This document shows, piece after piece, positions 12,301 to 19,772 of a stretch of 64,000 nucleotides of DNA. The DNA is from Thiomargarita sp. (GTDB lineage: Bacteria > Pseudomonadota > Gammaproteobacteria > Beggiatoales > Beggiatoaceae): contig DYNP01000008.1 of the NCBI GenBank assembly GCA_020721005.1, positions 62,001 through 126,000 of the forward strand, read 5' to 3'. The notes under the pieces were generated by a model, which did no database searches, was not told the origin of the DNA, and saw only the letters and a list, made by a program, of their open reading frames with translations. The position numbers and the translations under genes are program-made. Within the stretch, counting starts at the first letter, position 1, and each line of letters opens with the position of its first letter.

Positions 12301-12816
12301 GGGAATTGGACGATGTTGGAGAATGGGAATTTGAGGGTTGGCGCTGCCAAGGGTCATTATTACAGCGCGCGTCCCAATTTGTTTACTTCTGTAGTTTCGA
12401 CAGAGTTGCCTTTGGGGTTGGATGCAGAGGAGTCGTTGTGGTTGGATAAGGTGGGCACAGTATTTTTGATATTTGAGGCGGTTCAAAACTCGGGAGGAAT
12501 GACGAATTTGTCAAATATTTCCAGTTTGCGACGCAAGCAATATTTTTATCCAACCGCGGCTGATCCAGAGTCTCTTTATAGTTTGTCGGAGGAAAGTCAA
12601 ACGATTTTGGAGTTGGATGGACGGGCTTTTATTTATGTGGGCAATGGGACTAATAAGCAGCGTTATCAGGGAGTGTTGGATTATTTGGTGCGCCCTGGGA
12701 CTGGGACTGGTCAGGTGAATTTTGTTGAAGCAGGAGATATGAACGAGGATGGAATAGCGGATTATGATATTGTGTTTCCCAATGGGGATCGGCAATGGTT
12801 GTATGGATTACCGTAA
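6364..12816 (+). CDS. Giant secreted protein: 13 four-cysteine InlB-like repeats plus five Calx-beta domains
   Basis: This is probably a cell-surface or extracellular structural or adhesive protein of about 2150 residues. I chose ATG 6364 because it has AGGA nine bases upstream and begins a classic signal peptide (MKIKHF, hydrophobic core, cleavage near LSA-TT). The frame is open further up to a TTG at 6301 that has no such context. Residues of about 24-1139 hold 13 repeats of 70-110 residues. Each follows the plan G-x-V-x-S-x-P-x-GI-x-CG-x2-C, then GW-x-G-x-C, then C-x-A-x-F, so there are four cysteines per repeat. This is the divergent InlB B-repeat pattern. Five Calx-beta domains follow (about 1139-1735). 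The last 415 residues are unrecognised; their first part has V-I-based periodicity suggesting a beta-helix. Disulphide bonding within repeats is inferred. No sorting motif is visible. Confidence 0.85.
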   Translation: MKIKHFTHLLLGWLLFFQLLPLSATTLTVENLGGSEVVSSLPTGIQCGNNCTADYPQDTIVQLQAVFNSTTHSIRWSGHCLGQSNPTYVILDRDKVCQVQFETLPLDSYELAIIKTQYGQVTSEDGGIQCGQQCVKNYDKGTQINLQAKADESAQFLGWEGACGGSNPQITLTIDAAKACVARFKLKPLELKIISANGGQIISKPTGIQCGNTCSALYDVGQTIELTATPDSNYQFTGWGIDCEGQENPLTVTVDRAKTCTATFELGLDINIIGQGQVTSEPGGIACQTEQQGDCQAHFGAAQQITLTAEALEDYQFSQWQGDCQGQDPQLNLTLDTSKQCTALFERYLQISTVGQGTVTSSPSGIDCGERCQMPITDQQKIELTAQAATGYQFTHWEGDCAGSTDPNVTLTLENSKHCTAHFGVLLIVEKLGQGTGEIQTQPAGLICPEDVMTCQVAFSGDEPITLQANPRIDSEFAGWDGDCESTDLETLVTLDQAKTCQAHFIPLPPTDQQNLTILSWGGTGTVTSEPAGIICGNECSAPFDENLGVLLTVKEDQEARFLGWEGNCSGTDTATSVTIAQDLPTICIARFEKLPPKFDVTVQIQGGNGTIDSIPKGISCGSDCLAFPENTQVAFTLIPDPDSLFLGWSGHCSGTAPTAALFIDKAGKKCTAHLELKPTVNLTVQTTGHGNVTSQPTGLDCQQPECIQAFYQGANLTLTATPQPDSTLVNWAGDCVGNGNQATVTLDTAKTCQANFTLKPTYSFTVEKTGTGQGNITSEPAGLDCGNRCNLTTYQDATFTLTAIPDLSSQFIAWTGDCQANTNVPADAPAQTTVTLTANTTCIAQFDLLPPLSLTVQKFGTGTGRLTAPPGRGQGIDCGEVCVENYNIGSQVILTAQAESQSLFIGWRGDCQGTDPSITLSMTETAKTCTALFHPVPPAGQHLVSLAEVQQGKVISRPEGINCEPHCVAAYPNNTVLTLEATPETGYLFTHWSGDCTGTEPLLGIPINQPLNCGAHFFSIPTAGYQLLTVTQQGKGHLASLPDPNSLATTDEATTNNSDINLGTETPSLDCGDRCTALYAQGSVVSIQAVADPDFVFTGWQCVGTVTPASNTLILDNPLTVTVDERSICTAHFDPTPSTLQFAIPSYFFNEFAGEAVLIVTRAASNAGLISVDYATQDGTAIAGQDYQSRTGTLTWLDGDTAHKTIHIPLIADDLAEEDKVFRVLLSNPTNKATISNGTAQVTLIDTPPSGAGLLQFTAGHYTVDEKSRELRIGVQRLGGQVGATSVQYSTLDQVATAGTDYTAQQGTLNWREGEAGPQFFTIPILQDNLSEKAETFLLNLSSPTGDSRLGAIRSATVTVLDSLEQADFTAGIFQFSQGTYQGQEGELARLSVTRTQGNQGQVTVSYGTQPLTAQAGLDYSPIDNATLTWLAGDSSPKEITISLLADNITESEESLSVYLSNPVVTGLQQEMMASLGSLSTASVRLLDSLGTPTTIGPDPNAPGILELVADNYQVSESAGSITITVARIGGSQGVVEVDYITEDGTAKTSRDYLSTRGTLRWLDGDSQNKQFEIGLLDNGLVEEDRYLTIRLLNPKNTQLGGNSEAILTLVDDDATTLQFSSTTYAVNENRSQVIISVTREGGNIGQVSAWYEMEDLTAKAGPDYVASTGLLTWVSGDRTPKTFTVTILDDQEVEGNEQFLVRLASVEGNASFGDPEKATVMIIENDSGVCEPPIIDCFYVNEGILTDVKITPLGTVSGGQLGGIIVNEGVIEDVTFLPKTQVNSGLERGVIRGVIGSDPVERAVLNQMDIVAEAQLTQVIIGRGSRLDSQVELGAGVCFEDNSSVPSIKDLESLLGRMTTPYLPWNAMRLTGDVLCYNPGGIVKTINGLYELRNWDLSQNAKTGYLEVDIGDYHYAVLPLRVRQILWRQVDKAIAMGMLVSPEAEITFITKDSREVVAVPVVQSPLSLQTALDGLQLGNWTMLENGNLRVGAAKGHYYSARPNLFTSVVSTELPLGLDAEESLWLDKVGTVFLIFEAVQNSGGMTNLSNISSLRRKQYFYPTAADPESLYSLSEESQTILELDGRAFIYVGNGTNKQRYQGVLDYLVRPGTGTGQVNFVEAGDMNEDGIADYDIVFPNGDRQWLYGLP

Positions 12817-12828
12817 TTTTATATAGTT

Positions 12829-12944
12829 TAGGAGTTACGCAGTTTAAATCTAATTTTCAATTTATTCAAAAAGTTAGTATTTTGAGCGATTTTTCGATAT
12901 TTCAATAAAATCAATTGAATAACGATTCAACTGCGTAACTCCTA
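12829..12944. mobile_element. MITE-like element, copy 1 (ends TAGGAGTTACGCA)
   Basis: A 116-bp element has perfect 16-bp terminal inverted repeats (12829-12844 and 12929-12944) starting TAGGAGTTACGCA. It is flanked by the 5-bp direct repeat TAGTT (12824-12828 and 12945-12949), which reads as a target-site duplication. It carries no ORF. The AT-rich interior is itself partly palindromic. A second copy with the same ends lies at 39582-39718. The mobilising transposase is not in this window. Confidence 0.85.
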
Positions 12945-12993
12945 TAGTTTTTAAGTTGTTGAAATTTTGAACAGTGGTTGAAGTTTTTGAGGG

Positions 12994-13029
12994 AAAAATT
13001 GTCCCTCCCAACGGAGAATTAAGGGAGGG
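12994..13029 (-). terminator. Probable rho-independent terminator of the aminotransferase gene
   Basis: Read on the minus strand, CCCTCCC pairs with GGGAGGG (13023-13029 with 13003-13009) and is followed by AATTTTT, about 20 bases after the stop codon of the leftward gene at 13049. Confidence 0.6.
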
Positions 13030-13048
13030 AAAGGGTTTGGGATTGAGT

Positions 13049-14179
13049 TTATGGTAAGGTGTTTGCCAAGGCTTTCAAACAATAGCTGACATTTTTGAGG
13101 TTGCTGGCATAGCCCATGAGACCAATGCGCCAGATTTTGCCGGCCAGGCTGCCCAGACCGGCGCCAATTTCCAGGTTGTATTCGTTGAGTAAACGGGCTC
13201 TGATTTGGGCTTCATCTACCCCTTCTGGTACATTGATGGCATTGAGTTGGGGGAGACGGTCCGCTTCAGCAACGGTGAAACTGAGTCCCAAGTTTTCAAT
13301 GCCGATGCGCAAGGCTTCATAATTTTGGGTGTGGCGCTGCCAGGAGTTTTCGAGACCTTCTTCTTTGAGAATGAGGAGGGCTTCGTGCAGTCCATACAGG
13401 GCATTGATCGGGGCAGTGTGGTGATAGCTGCGTTTGGCTGCAGTTCCCCAATAGCCCATGACGAGGTTGAGGTCTAAAAACCAGCTTTGTACTTTTTGCT
13501 GGCGTTGTTTGATTTTTTCTATGGCTTGTTCGCTGAAAGTCACCGGGGATAAACCGGGGGCACAGGAAAGGCATTTTTGGGTGCCGGAATAGACTGCATC
13601 CATTTGCCAGTCGTCTACTTTTACGGGAATACCTCCCAATGAGGTGACTGTATCGACAATGGTCAGGCAGTGGTGATTATGGGCGAGTTTGCAGAGTTGT
13701 TGGGCATCTGAGCGCACGCCTGTGGAAGTTTCCGCGTGCACAAAGGCGAGGATTTTGGCATCTGGATGAGTTTTCAGTGCCGTTTCTACTTTGTTAAGGT
13801 CAATTGCCGTTCCCCAAGGGTCTTCAATCAAGATGGGAATGCCACCGCTGCGTTCGACGTTTTCTTTCATGCGTCCTCCAAAAACTCCATTTTGGCAGAC
13901 GATGATTTTGTCTCCGGGTTCTACGAGGTTGACGAAGCAGGCTTCCATGCCGGCAGAGCCAGGACCAGAGATGGGAATGGTGAGGGTGTTTTGGGTTTGA
14001 AAGGCATATTGCAGGAGCAGTTTGACTTCTTCCATCATGTCGATGAACAGAGGATCAAGGTGCCCTAAAGTCGGACGTGCCATGGCTTGTAGGACTCTGG
14101 GTGAGACATCGGAGGGCCCAGGTCCCATTAAGGTACGAACTGGTGGAGTAAATTGTTGCAGGTTATCAAGGGTTTTCAT
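13049..14179 (-). CDS. Class V PLP aminotransferase (alanine/serine-glyoxylate aminotransferase family)
   Basis: The protein should be a cytoplasmic PLP enzyme that moves an amino group from alanine or serine to glyoxylate. Length (376 residues) is normal for the family. The N-terminal L-x-GPGP-S-D and the small-residue loop SGPGSAGMEA (about 71-80) form the phosphate-binding region. The strand IVDTVTSLGG (about 174-183) carries the PLP-contacting Asp. SGTQKCL gives the Schiff-base Lys at residue 202. The C-terminal WRIGLMGY is also typical. It ends before a terminator-like hairpin. Which glyoxylate transaminase it is (AGT, SGA, or the phosphonate enzyme PhnW) cannot be decided from sequence alone. 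No glycolate or serine-cycle gene is adjacent. Confidence 0.85.
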   Translation of the reverse strand: MKTLDNLQQFTPPVRTLMGPGPSDVSPRVLQAMARPTLGHLDPLFIDMMEEVKLLLQYAFQTQNTLTIPISGPGSAGMEACFVNLVEPGDKIIVCQNGVFGGRMKENVERSGGIPILIEDPWGTAIDLNKVETALKTHPDAKILAFVHAETSTGVRSDAQQLCKLAHNHHCLTIVDTVTSLGGIPVKVDDWQMDAVYSGTQKCLSCAPGLSPVTFSEQAIEKIKQRQQKVQSWFLDLNLVMGYWGTAAKRSYHHTAPINALYGLHEALLILKEEGLENSWQRHTQNYEALRIGIENLGLSFTVAEADRLPQLNAINVPEGVDEAQIRARLLNEYNLEIGAGLGSLAGKIWRIGLMGYASNLKNVSYCLKALANTLP

Positions 14180-14335
14180 GAAAGTTGGGTCCTAAAGGGG
14201 TTGTCATGTGAAAGGATTTGATTTTATCATAAATTGAGATGGAATGAATTAAAAAGCTCTGCCAGTCTTTAAAGGATTGGCAGGTCTAGTGATCAATGAT
14301 AGGTTGTAAATTTTAGTTAATTAAGGAATTTTAGG

Positions 14336-15703
14336 ATGCAGTTAAGGGACAATCAAGGGTGCCGTGGATGGTTTTTGATCATGATGGTCAGTGGTTTAGG
14401 GTCAGTCAGTTTGCCTGGTCAGGCCGATGATTTGGATGAATTGAGGAAACAATTGCAGGAGCAGCACCGGGTGCTTGAGCGATTGGAGCGGAAAATTGAG
14501 GAGTTGGAGAAAAGTCGGGCGGTTGTTGGCAAACCCTCCGCATCATCAGGGTCAATTCCAGTGGAGACCGCCGCTCCAGCCGTGGTTGCCGGCCCGTTTA
14601 AAAATGCGATTCAGTTGCCCAATGGAACGGCTATGGCTTGGGGAGGATATGTTAAGCTGGATGCGATTTATAATGATTATGCAGCAATTATGCAGGTGGG
14701 AGATGATACTTTGGCAGGAGCATTGATATCATTGGAGGGCACAGCTGAGCACAGACGCCATAAGTTGAATATTCATGCTAAGGAAAGTCGTTTTGGGTTT
14801 GAGACTCGCACGCCCACTGCTTGGGGTGAATTGAGCACGCAGTTGCAACTGGATTTTTTTGTCAGTGATCAAGGTAATGAGCGCAATAGTAATTCTTATG
14901 CACCTCGTTTGCGTCATGCTTATGCAAAGATGGGGAATTGGCTATTGGGTCAAACTTGGTCAACATTTCAGATTTTGGAATCGGGCAATGAGACCAATGA
15001 TTTTACCGGTGCCATTTCAGAAGTGTTTGCGCGTCAGGGGCAAATTCGTTATACCCATCCGTTTGAATGGGGAAATGTCCAAGTGGCTTTGGAGAATCCA
15101 GAAACCAGTTTAGAAAGTATTGAAGGACAACGGATTTATGTCAGTCACGATCGATGGCCGGACACTGTGATGCGCTTGAATTGGTTGGGTGCCCAACATA
15201 TGACCAGTGTGGCAGTGATCTTACGAAATTTGAGAGCAGTGGGCAGTTTTGGCAATATCAGCGTGGATGATGAAGTGTGGGCACCTGGAATCAGTGTGGG
15301 TGGACAGGTGACAGTGGGCCCAAGGGACAGTGTGACTTGGCAGATCAATTATGGGATGATCGGTCGTTATGTTGGGATCAACCACACCGCAGATGGCAGT
15401 TTTGGTTGGCAGGGAGAATTGTCGCCTACTTTTTTATCTGCATTTAAAATGGGTTATCAGCATGGGTGGACGTCTAATTTACGGTCCACCCTTTTATTCG
15501 GTTATGTGGAAGCTGATTATGAGGAAGATAACGTATTGGAAAAAGTGAATCATCGATTTTGGAGCACCCATGCCAATTTGATGTGGTCATTGGCACCCAC
15601 GGTTCGCTTGGGAATTGAGTATTTGCATGCTCATCGAGAATTGAGAAGCGGTCAGGAAGGTGCCTTAAATCGTTTGCAATTTTCTGGACAATATGTTTTT
15701 TGA
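14336..15703 (+). CDS. DcaP-like trimeric outer-membrane channel
   Basis: This is an outer-membrane porin of 455 residues, probably for uptake of organic acids or similar small anions. A signal peptide covers about residues 1-30 (cleavage near GQA-DD). A coiled coil (about 31-60, LDELRKQLQEQ heptads) follows, as in DcaP and related porins where it trimerises in the periplasm. The rest is a beta-barrel of alternating aromatic and polar strands and ends in FSGQYVF, with the terminal Phe expected for Bam insertion. ATG 14336 has AGGAATTTTAGG just upstream. It stands alone, divergent from the aminotransferase and followed by a terminator-like hairpin. The substrate is not inferable. Confidence 0.78.
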   Translation: MQLRDNQGCRGWFLIMMVSGLGSVSLPGQADDLDELRKQLQEQHRVLERLERKIEELEKSRAVVGKPSASSGSIPVETAAPAVVAGPFKNAIQLPNGTAMAWGGYVKLDAIYNDYAAIMQVGDDTLAGALISLEGTAEHRRHKLNIHAKESRFGFETRTPTAWGELSTQLQLDFFVSDQGNERNSNSYAPRLRHAYAKMGNWLLGQTWSTFQILESGNETNDFTGAISEVFARQGQIRYTHPFEWGNVQVALENPETSLESIEGQRIYVSHDRWPDTVMRLNWLGAQHMTSVAVILRNLRAVGSFGNISVDDEVWAPGISVGGQVTVGPRDSVTWQINYGMIGRYVGINHTADGSFGWQGELSPTFLSAFKMGYQHGWTSNLRSTLLFGYVEADYEEDNVLEKVNHRFWSTHANLMWSLAPTVRLGIEYLHAHRELRSGQEGALNRLQFSGQYVF

Positions 15704-15747
15704 GTTGGTCTATATTTCAATTTGATTGAACATAGTAAGCCAGGTAG

Positions 15748-15788
15748 GGTGCGTTAAGCGCGTTTGTTTGCGCCGTAACGCACCTTTT
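15748..15788 (+). terminator. Hairpin repeat and probable terminator after the porin gene
   Basis: GGTGCGTTA (15748-15756) pairs perfectly with TAACGCACC (15776-15784), with a second inner stem, and TTTT follows. The TAGGGTGCGTT motif recurs near 35101-35130 and its complement near 15868-15880, so this hairpin also belongs to a dispersed repeat. The rest of 15704-15971 shows no gene I can support. Confidence 0.55.
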
Positions 15789-15971
15789 GGGATCCCGAAT
15801 CGGCAAGGGGTTGACGACCTACAGACTATCTGGTAGTCTTAATTAATCCGCTTTTTGTCATCAGCGCACCCTACGCGGACTTGGTATCAGTGCGATAGTA
15901 AATTCTTTAAAATGAAAAGAGTACGCAATCGTACCGTTTTTGTGAGATGGATGTCAGTCCTTTTTGAATAT

Positions 15972-18900
15972 ATGAAAAATCAAATCAATCAATATATTAC
16001 TGAAATTCAGAAAAATTTACACACCGGTGACGCTACAGAACACACGCATCGTCCTGCTTTAGTCAATTTGTTAAAAGCATTGAATCCTTCCATTGAGGTC
16101 ATTAATGAGCCAAAACGGATTGAATGCGGTTCACCCGATTTGGTGATTTTGAATCCGCAAGCAGTACCGTTGGGTTATATCGAAGCCAAAGACATCGGTA
16201 TATCGTTAGATAATACCTTGAAAACTGAGCAGTTAAAACGTTATTTGGATTCTTTACATAATTTGATTTTAACGGATTATCTGGAATTTCGTTGGTTTGT
16301 ACAAGGCAATTCACCAGCAGAAATGACGGTACGTTTGGCAGAAATTGATAAAACCGGCGTGTTGAAGCCGTTACCAGACGCATTCCCAGCTTTTGAGCGG
16401 TTGTTGGATACATTTGTTCAGGCGCAAACGATCACGTTACGCAGTCCAGAAGATTTAGCCGAACGCATGGCAAAAATCGCAATTCTCATGCGTGAAGCTG
16501 TATTGACTGCCTATGATAAAGATGAATCCAGCCCATTACGTGCGCAGTTTGAGAGTTTTCGAGAAATTTTGGTAGACAGTTTAACTGTTGCACAATTTGC
16601 GGATATGTATGCTCAAACCGCGTGTTATGGTTTGTTTGCTGCCAAATGTAGTGCTTCATTGCAAGCCCCTTTTTCTCGAATTCACGCGAATCATTATGTG
16701 CCAAAAACGAATCCATTTTTACGCAATTTATTTAATCAAATTGTGGGAATAGATATTGATGAACGTTTAGTGTGGGCGATTGAGCATTTGGTGATGGTGT
16801 TAAATCATGCTGATATTGCAGCAATTTTGGCAGATTTTGGGAAACGGTCACGCCAAGAAGACCCGGTTGTTCATTTTTATGAAACGTTTTTAAAACATTA
16901 TGATCCGACAATGCGGGAAGTGCGCGGGGTGTATTACACGCCAGAACCGGTCGTGTCGTACATTGTGCGTTCGGTAGATTGGTTGTTAAAAGAACGGTTT
17001 GCGTTGCGCGACGGCTTGGCGGATAGCAGTCGTTTGGAATCGGGCGTACATCAGGTGCAGATTTTAGACCCCGCCGTTGGTACGGGTACGTTTTTGTATG
17101 CGGTGTTTAAGCAGATTTTTGCTAAGTTTAAGAAGAATAAGGGGATGTGGTCAAATTATGTGAAAACGCACTTATTGCCGCGTGTGCATGGATTTGAGTT
17201 GTTGATGGCACCATATACGGTCGCGCACATGAAGTTGGGGTTGCAGTTGCAGGATATGGGCTATGCGTTTGATTCGGATGAACGCTTGCGAATTTTTTTG
17301 ACGAATAGTTTAGAAAATGCGTTTGAAAAGGACGGTACGCCGTCTTTGCCGTTTGCGCAGTGGTTGTTGAATGAGGGGAAAGCCGCTAGTGAGGTGAAGC
17401 GAGATACGCCAGTGATGGTGATTGTAGGGAATCCGCCGTATTCTGGGCATTCTTTAAATACTGGTCAATGGATTAGTGAGTTAATTCGTGATTACTATCA
17501 AGTGGATGGCAAACCTTTGAAAGAGAGAAATCCAAAGTGGTTGCAAGATGATTATGTGAAATTTATCCGTTTTGCCCAATGGCGTATTCAACAAACGGGT
17601 TACGGGATTTTAGGATTTATTACCAATCATGGTTATTTGGACAATCCAACGTTTCGCGGAATGCGTCAGGCGTTGATGCAGGATTTTGATGAGATTTATA
17701 TTCTGGATTTACATGGTAATTCTAAAAAGAAAGAAAAATCTCCAGACGGCAGTGTTGACAAAAATGTGTTTGATATTCAACAAGGAGTTGCGATAGGAAT
17801 CTTTGTTAAATATCAATCGAAACAGTCGGCTAAAGTATTTCATGCGGAGTTGTGGGGAGAACGCGCGGGTAAATATACTTGGTTAGAAGAACAAGATGTT
17901 AAATCAACGGATTGGAAAGAATTAAAACCAACCTCGCCGTTTTATTTGTTTATTCCACAAAATATTGCTTTAAGAGCAGAGTATGAGCAATTTTGGAAAA
18001 CTACAGAGATGATGCCTGTTAATAGCACAGGTATGGTTAGTAAACGTGATAGCCTCGCTTTTCAATTTGAAAAAGAAAACGTTAGAAAAGTTATTGAAGA
18101 TATTTTTAATTTATCTGAACCAGAAATTGTAGAAAAATACCCTCTGTCAAGTTGGAGTAGTCGTGACGGAAAAGTTGAATATGTAAAAAAATCGGTTGTT
18201 CATTTTGGAATAGACGAATCAAGGTTTATCCAAGCACTTTACCGTCCATTTGACAAGCGATGGACATATTATACGCCCGAATCGAAAGGTTTTATTGCTT
18301 GGCCGGTTTATGATGTAATGCAACACATGTTAGCGGGAGAAAATTTGGGTTTAATTACTTGTCGTCAAAAATCACAACAAAGTCAAGATTGGGAATTAGT
18401 AGGAGTTTCAAACAATATAATAGAGTGTTGTTCTATATCGAATAAGACAAAGGAAATTAATTACCTTTTCCCACTCTACATTTATCCCATAGAAAAAAAA
18501 GGACTGTTCACGCCCAGTCGTGCCAACGACAAACGCCAACCCAATTTCGCCCCAAAATTCATTCAAGATTTAGAAACTCATCTAAAACTGCAATTTATTC
18601 CCGAAGGCAACGGCGATTTCCAAAACACCGTCAGCGCAACCGACGTATTTCATTACATTTACGCCATTTTTCACAGCCCCACTTATCGCCAACGCTACGC
18701 CGAATTTCTAAAAATAGACTTTCCACGTTTACCCCTCACCCGCGACAAAACTTTGTTTCAACAACTCGCAGGACTCGGCGCGCAACTGGTCAAAATTCAC
18801 CTCATGGAAGCCGACATTGACAACGAAAGCAGTTATCCCATCGAAGGCAATAATCTTGTTGAAAAAGTTGCTTACCAAGATGAAAAAATCTACCTCAACA

Positions 18901-19112
18901 AAACCCAATATTTCGATAACGTCAAAGAAACCGTGTGGCAATTTCACATTGGCGGCTACCAAGTTTGCCAAAAATGGCTTAAAGACCGCAAAGGACGAGT
19001 TTTAAACTACGACGAGTTAAATCACTATTTATACATTTTAGCGGCACTAGAAAAAACCGCGAAACTAATGGAAAAGATTGATGAAATCTGCCCAGAATTT
19101 CCCTTGTCCTGA
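15972..19112 (+). CDS. Single-chain restriction-modification enzyme (type ISP/IIG-like N6-adenine methylase with nuclease domain)
   Basis: The protein should methylate adenine at its own recognition site and cleave unmodified DNA. I chose ATG 15972 because it begins the family's usual N-terminus; upstream codons run into a repeat. The product is 1046 residues. The N-terminal PD-(D/E)xK nuclease shows P55-D56 and E71-A-K73. Helical linkers lead to the methylase: DPAVGTGTF (motif I, about 366) and NPPY (motif IV, about 485). A long target-recognition region follows. The family's usual LYRPFD motif is present near residue 757. Full-length type ISP enzymes carry an SF2 helicase; none is visible here. 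The region encoding about residues 670-835 is more AT-rich than its flanks. The downstream gene overlaps it by 32 bp. Confidence 0.8.
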   Translation: MKNQINQYITEIQKNLHTGDATEHTHRPALVNLLKALNPSIEVINEPKRIECGSPDLVILNPQAVPLGYIEAKDIGISLDNTLKTEQLKRYLDSLHNLILTDYLEFRWFVQGNSPAEMTVRLAEIDKTGVLKPLPDAFPAFERLLDTFVQAQTITLRSPEDLAERMAKIAILMREAVLTAYDKDESSPLRAQFESFREILVDSLTVAQFADMYAQTACYGLFAAKCSASLQAPFSRIHANHYVPKTNPFLRNLFNQIVGIDIDERLVWAIEHLVMVLNHADIAAILADFGKRSRQEDPVVHFYETFLKHYDPTMREVRGVYYTPEPVVSYIVRSVDWLLKERFALRDGLADSSRLESGVHQVQILDPAVGTGTFLYAVFKQIFAKFKKNKGMWSNYVKTHLLPRVHGFELLMAPYTVAHMKLGLQLQDMGYAFDSDERLRIFLTNSLENAFEKDGTPSLPFAQWLLNEGKAASEVKRDTPVMVIVGNPPYSGHSLNTGQWISELIRDYYQVDGKPLKERNPKWLQDDYVKFIRFAQWRIQQTGYGILGFITNHGYLDNPTFRGMRQALMQDFDEIYILDLHGNSKKKEKSPDGSVDKNVFDIQQGVAIGIFVKYQSKQSAKVFHAELWGERAGKYTWLEEQDVKSTDWKELKPTSPFYLFIPQNIALRAEYEQFWKTTEMMPVNSTGMVSKRDSLAFQFEKENVRKVIEDIFNLSEPEIVEKYPLSSWSSRDGKVEYVKKSVVHFGIDESRFIQALYRPFDKRWTYYTPESKGFIAWPVYDVMQHMLAGENLGLITCRQKSQQSQDWELVGVSNNIIECCSISNKTKEINYLFPLYIYPIEKKGLFTPSRANDKRQPNFAPKFIQDLETHLKLQFIPEGNGDFQNTVSATDVFHYIYAIFHSPTYRQRYAEFLKIDFPRLPLTRDKTLFQQLAGLGAQLVKIHLMEADIDNESSYPIEGNNLVEKVAYQDEKIYLNKTQYFDNVKETVWQFHIGGYQVCQKWLKDRKGRVLNYDELNHYLYILAALEKTAKLMEKIDEICPEFPLS

Positions 19113-19350
19113 ACAATTAGGTTTAAATTTCAACCCCATCGCGCCACAAACTGATCCCGTTATTTGGCAGTGGCATCAATTATCCCCTCAATTGAGAGCG
19201 GTGATTGTTGAATGGGCGGGATTTAATTCTAAAACTATCAAACGGTTGCCAAAAAAAGACGCGGCCGAACTTGAACCTTGGCTCAAATGTACGTTGAATT
19301 GGACGATGGGACTAATAAGTCGAGGATGGGTAGATTTACGTTTTGATTAA
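19081..19350 (+). CDS. Small protein coupled to the restriction-modification gene
   Basis: This 89-residue protein of unknown function starts inside the end of the restriction-modification gene (32-bp overlap from ATG 19081), so translation is probably coupled. It is tryptophan-rich (six Trp), with a basic patch KTIKRLPKKD in the middle. It has no signal peptide or membrane segment. The position suggests an accessory or control role for the enzyme, but nothing in the sequence identifies one. It is the last rightward gene before the leftward TA array. Confidence 0.6.
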   Translation: MKSAQNFPCPEQLGLNFNPIAPQTDPVIWQWHQLSPQLRAVIVEWAGFNSKTIKRLPKKDAAELEPWLKCTLNWTMGLISRGWVDLRFD

Positions 19351-19394
19351 TACCGGGCAAATCATCCAAATCCCACGCATTCAAAGTAGAATAT

Positions 19395-19490
19395 CTACCT
19401 GACTAATGCTCTAGCTTTTTGAGTTTGTTGCGGTTGCTGAAGGTCATCCACTAAAATACGCACTAATACATTCGTATCAATTGCTATCAT
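19395..19490 (-). pseudogene. Truncated vapC-like PIN toxin (N-terminal fragment)
   Basis: ATG at 19490 opens a 31-codon reading frame whose start, MIAIDTNVLVRILVDD, is a textbook PIN-domain first strand with the catalytic Asp at residue 5. It stops at TAG 19395-19397, before the other three acidic residues. It overlaps the end of the preceding antitoxin gene by 14 bases, the normal vapBC arrangement. The toxin is therefore a remnant and should be inactive. Sequence beyond the stop no longer reads as a PIN domain. Confidence 0.75.
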
Positions 19491-19704
19491 CAATAGCACC
19501 TCGTTGAATAGCTTGTTCTATTTGTTCTAAAGTAGCTGTTTCAGTCGTTTGCACTAAACCAAAAGCAGAAGTAATATCAAATTGATGATGGAGTGGTGTG
19601 TTTTCCAAGCCATAACGTAACCACCGTTCTGCAAATTGGTTAATATCAGGTATAGTGGTAAGTTCTTTACTTAATTTTTCTGGGAGATTAAGAGTGATTT
19701 GCAT
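19477..19704 (-). CDS. VapB-like antitoxin, toxin partner truncated
   Basis: This 75-residue protein starts MQITLNLPEKLSKEL, a short beta strand plus helix as in ribbon-helix-helix or AbrB-like antitoxins. An acidic C-terminal tail would normally wrap the toxin. Its stop codon overlaps the start of the PIN fragment at 19490. With the toxin broken, it may persist as an orphan antitoxin able to neutralise related VapC proteins nearby. That role is inference. Confidence 0.65.
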   Translation of the reverse strand: MQITLNLPEKLSKELTTIPDINQFAERWLRYGLENTPLHHQFDITSAFGLVQTTETATLEQIEQAIQRGAIDDSN

Positions 19705-19772
19705 AAACGCTCCGTTGGATGTTAAGTCGAACTATTCAATGTTCTAAAAACAAGAGTTTAACGCAAACTAAA

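Noticed and set aside
6364-12816. Several antisense ORFs of 60-150 codons inside the giant gene
   Set aside because: They follow the repeat period of the sense gene, have no ribosome sites, and show no recognisable domains.
15855-15971. Upstream TTG start of the restriction-modification gene
   Set aside because: It would put repeat-derived DNA into the coding region. The family N-terminus begins at the ATG 15972.
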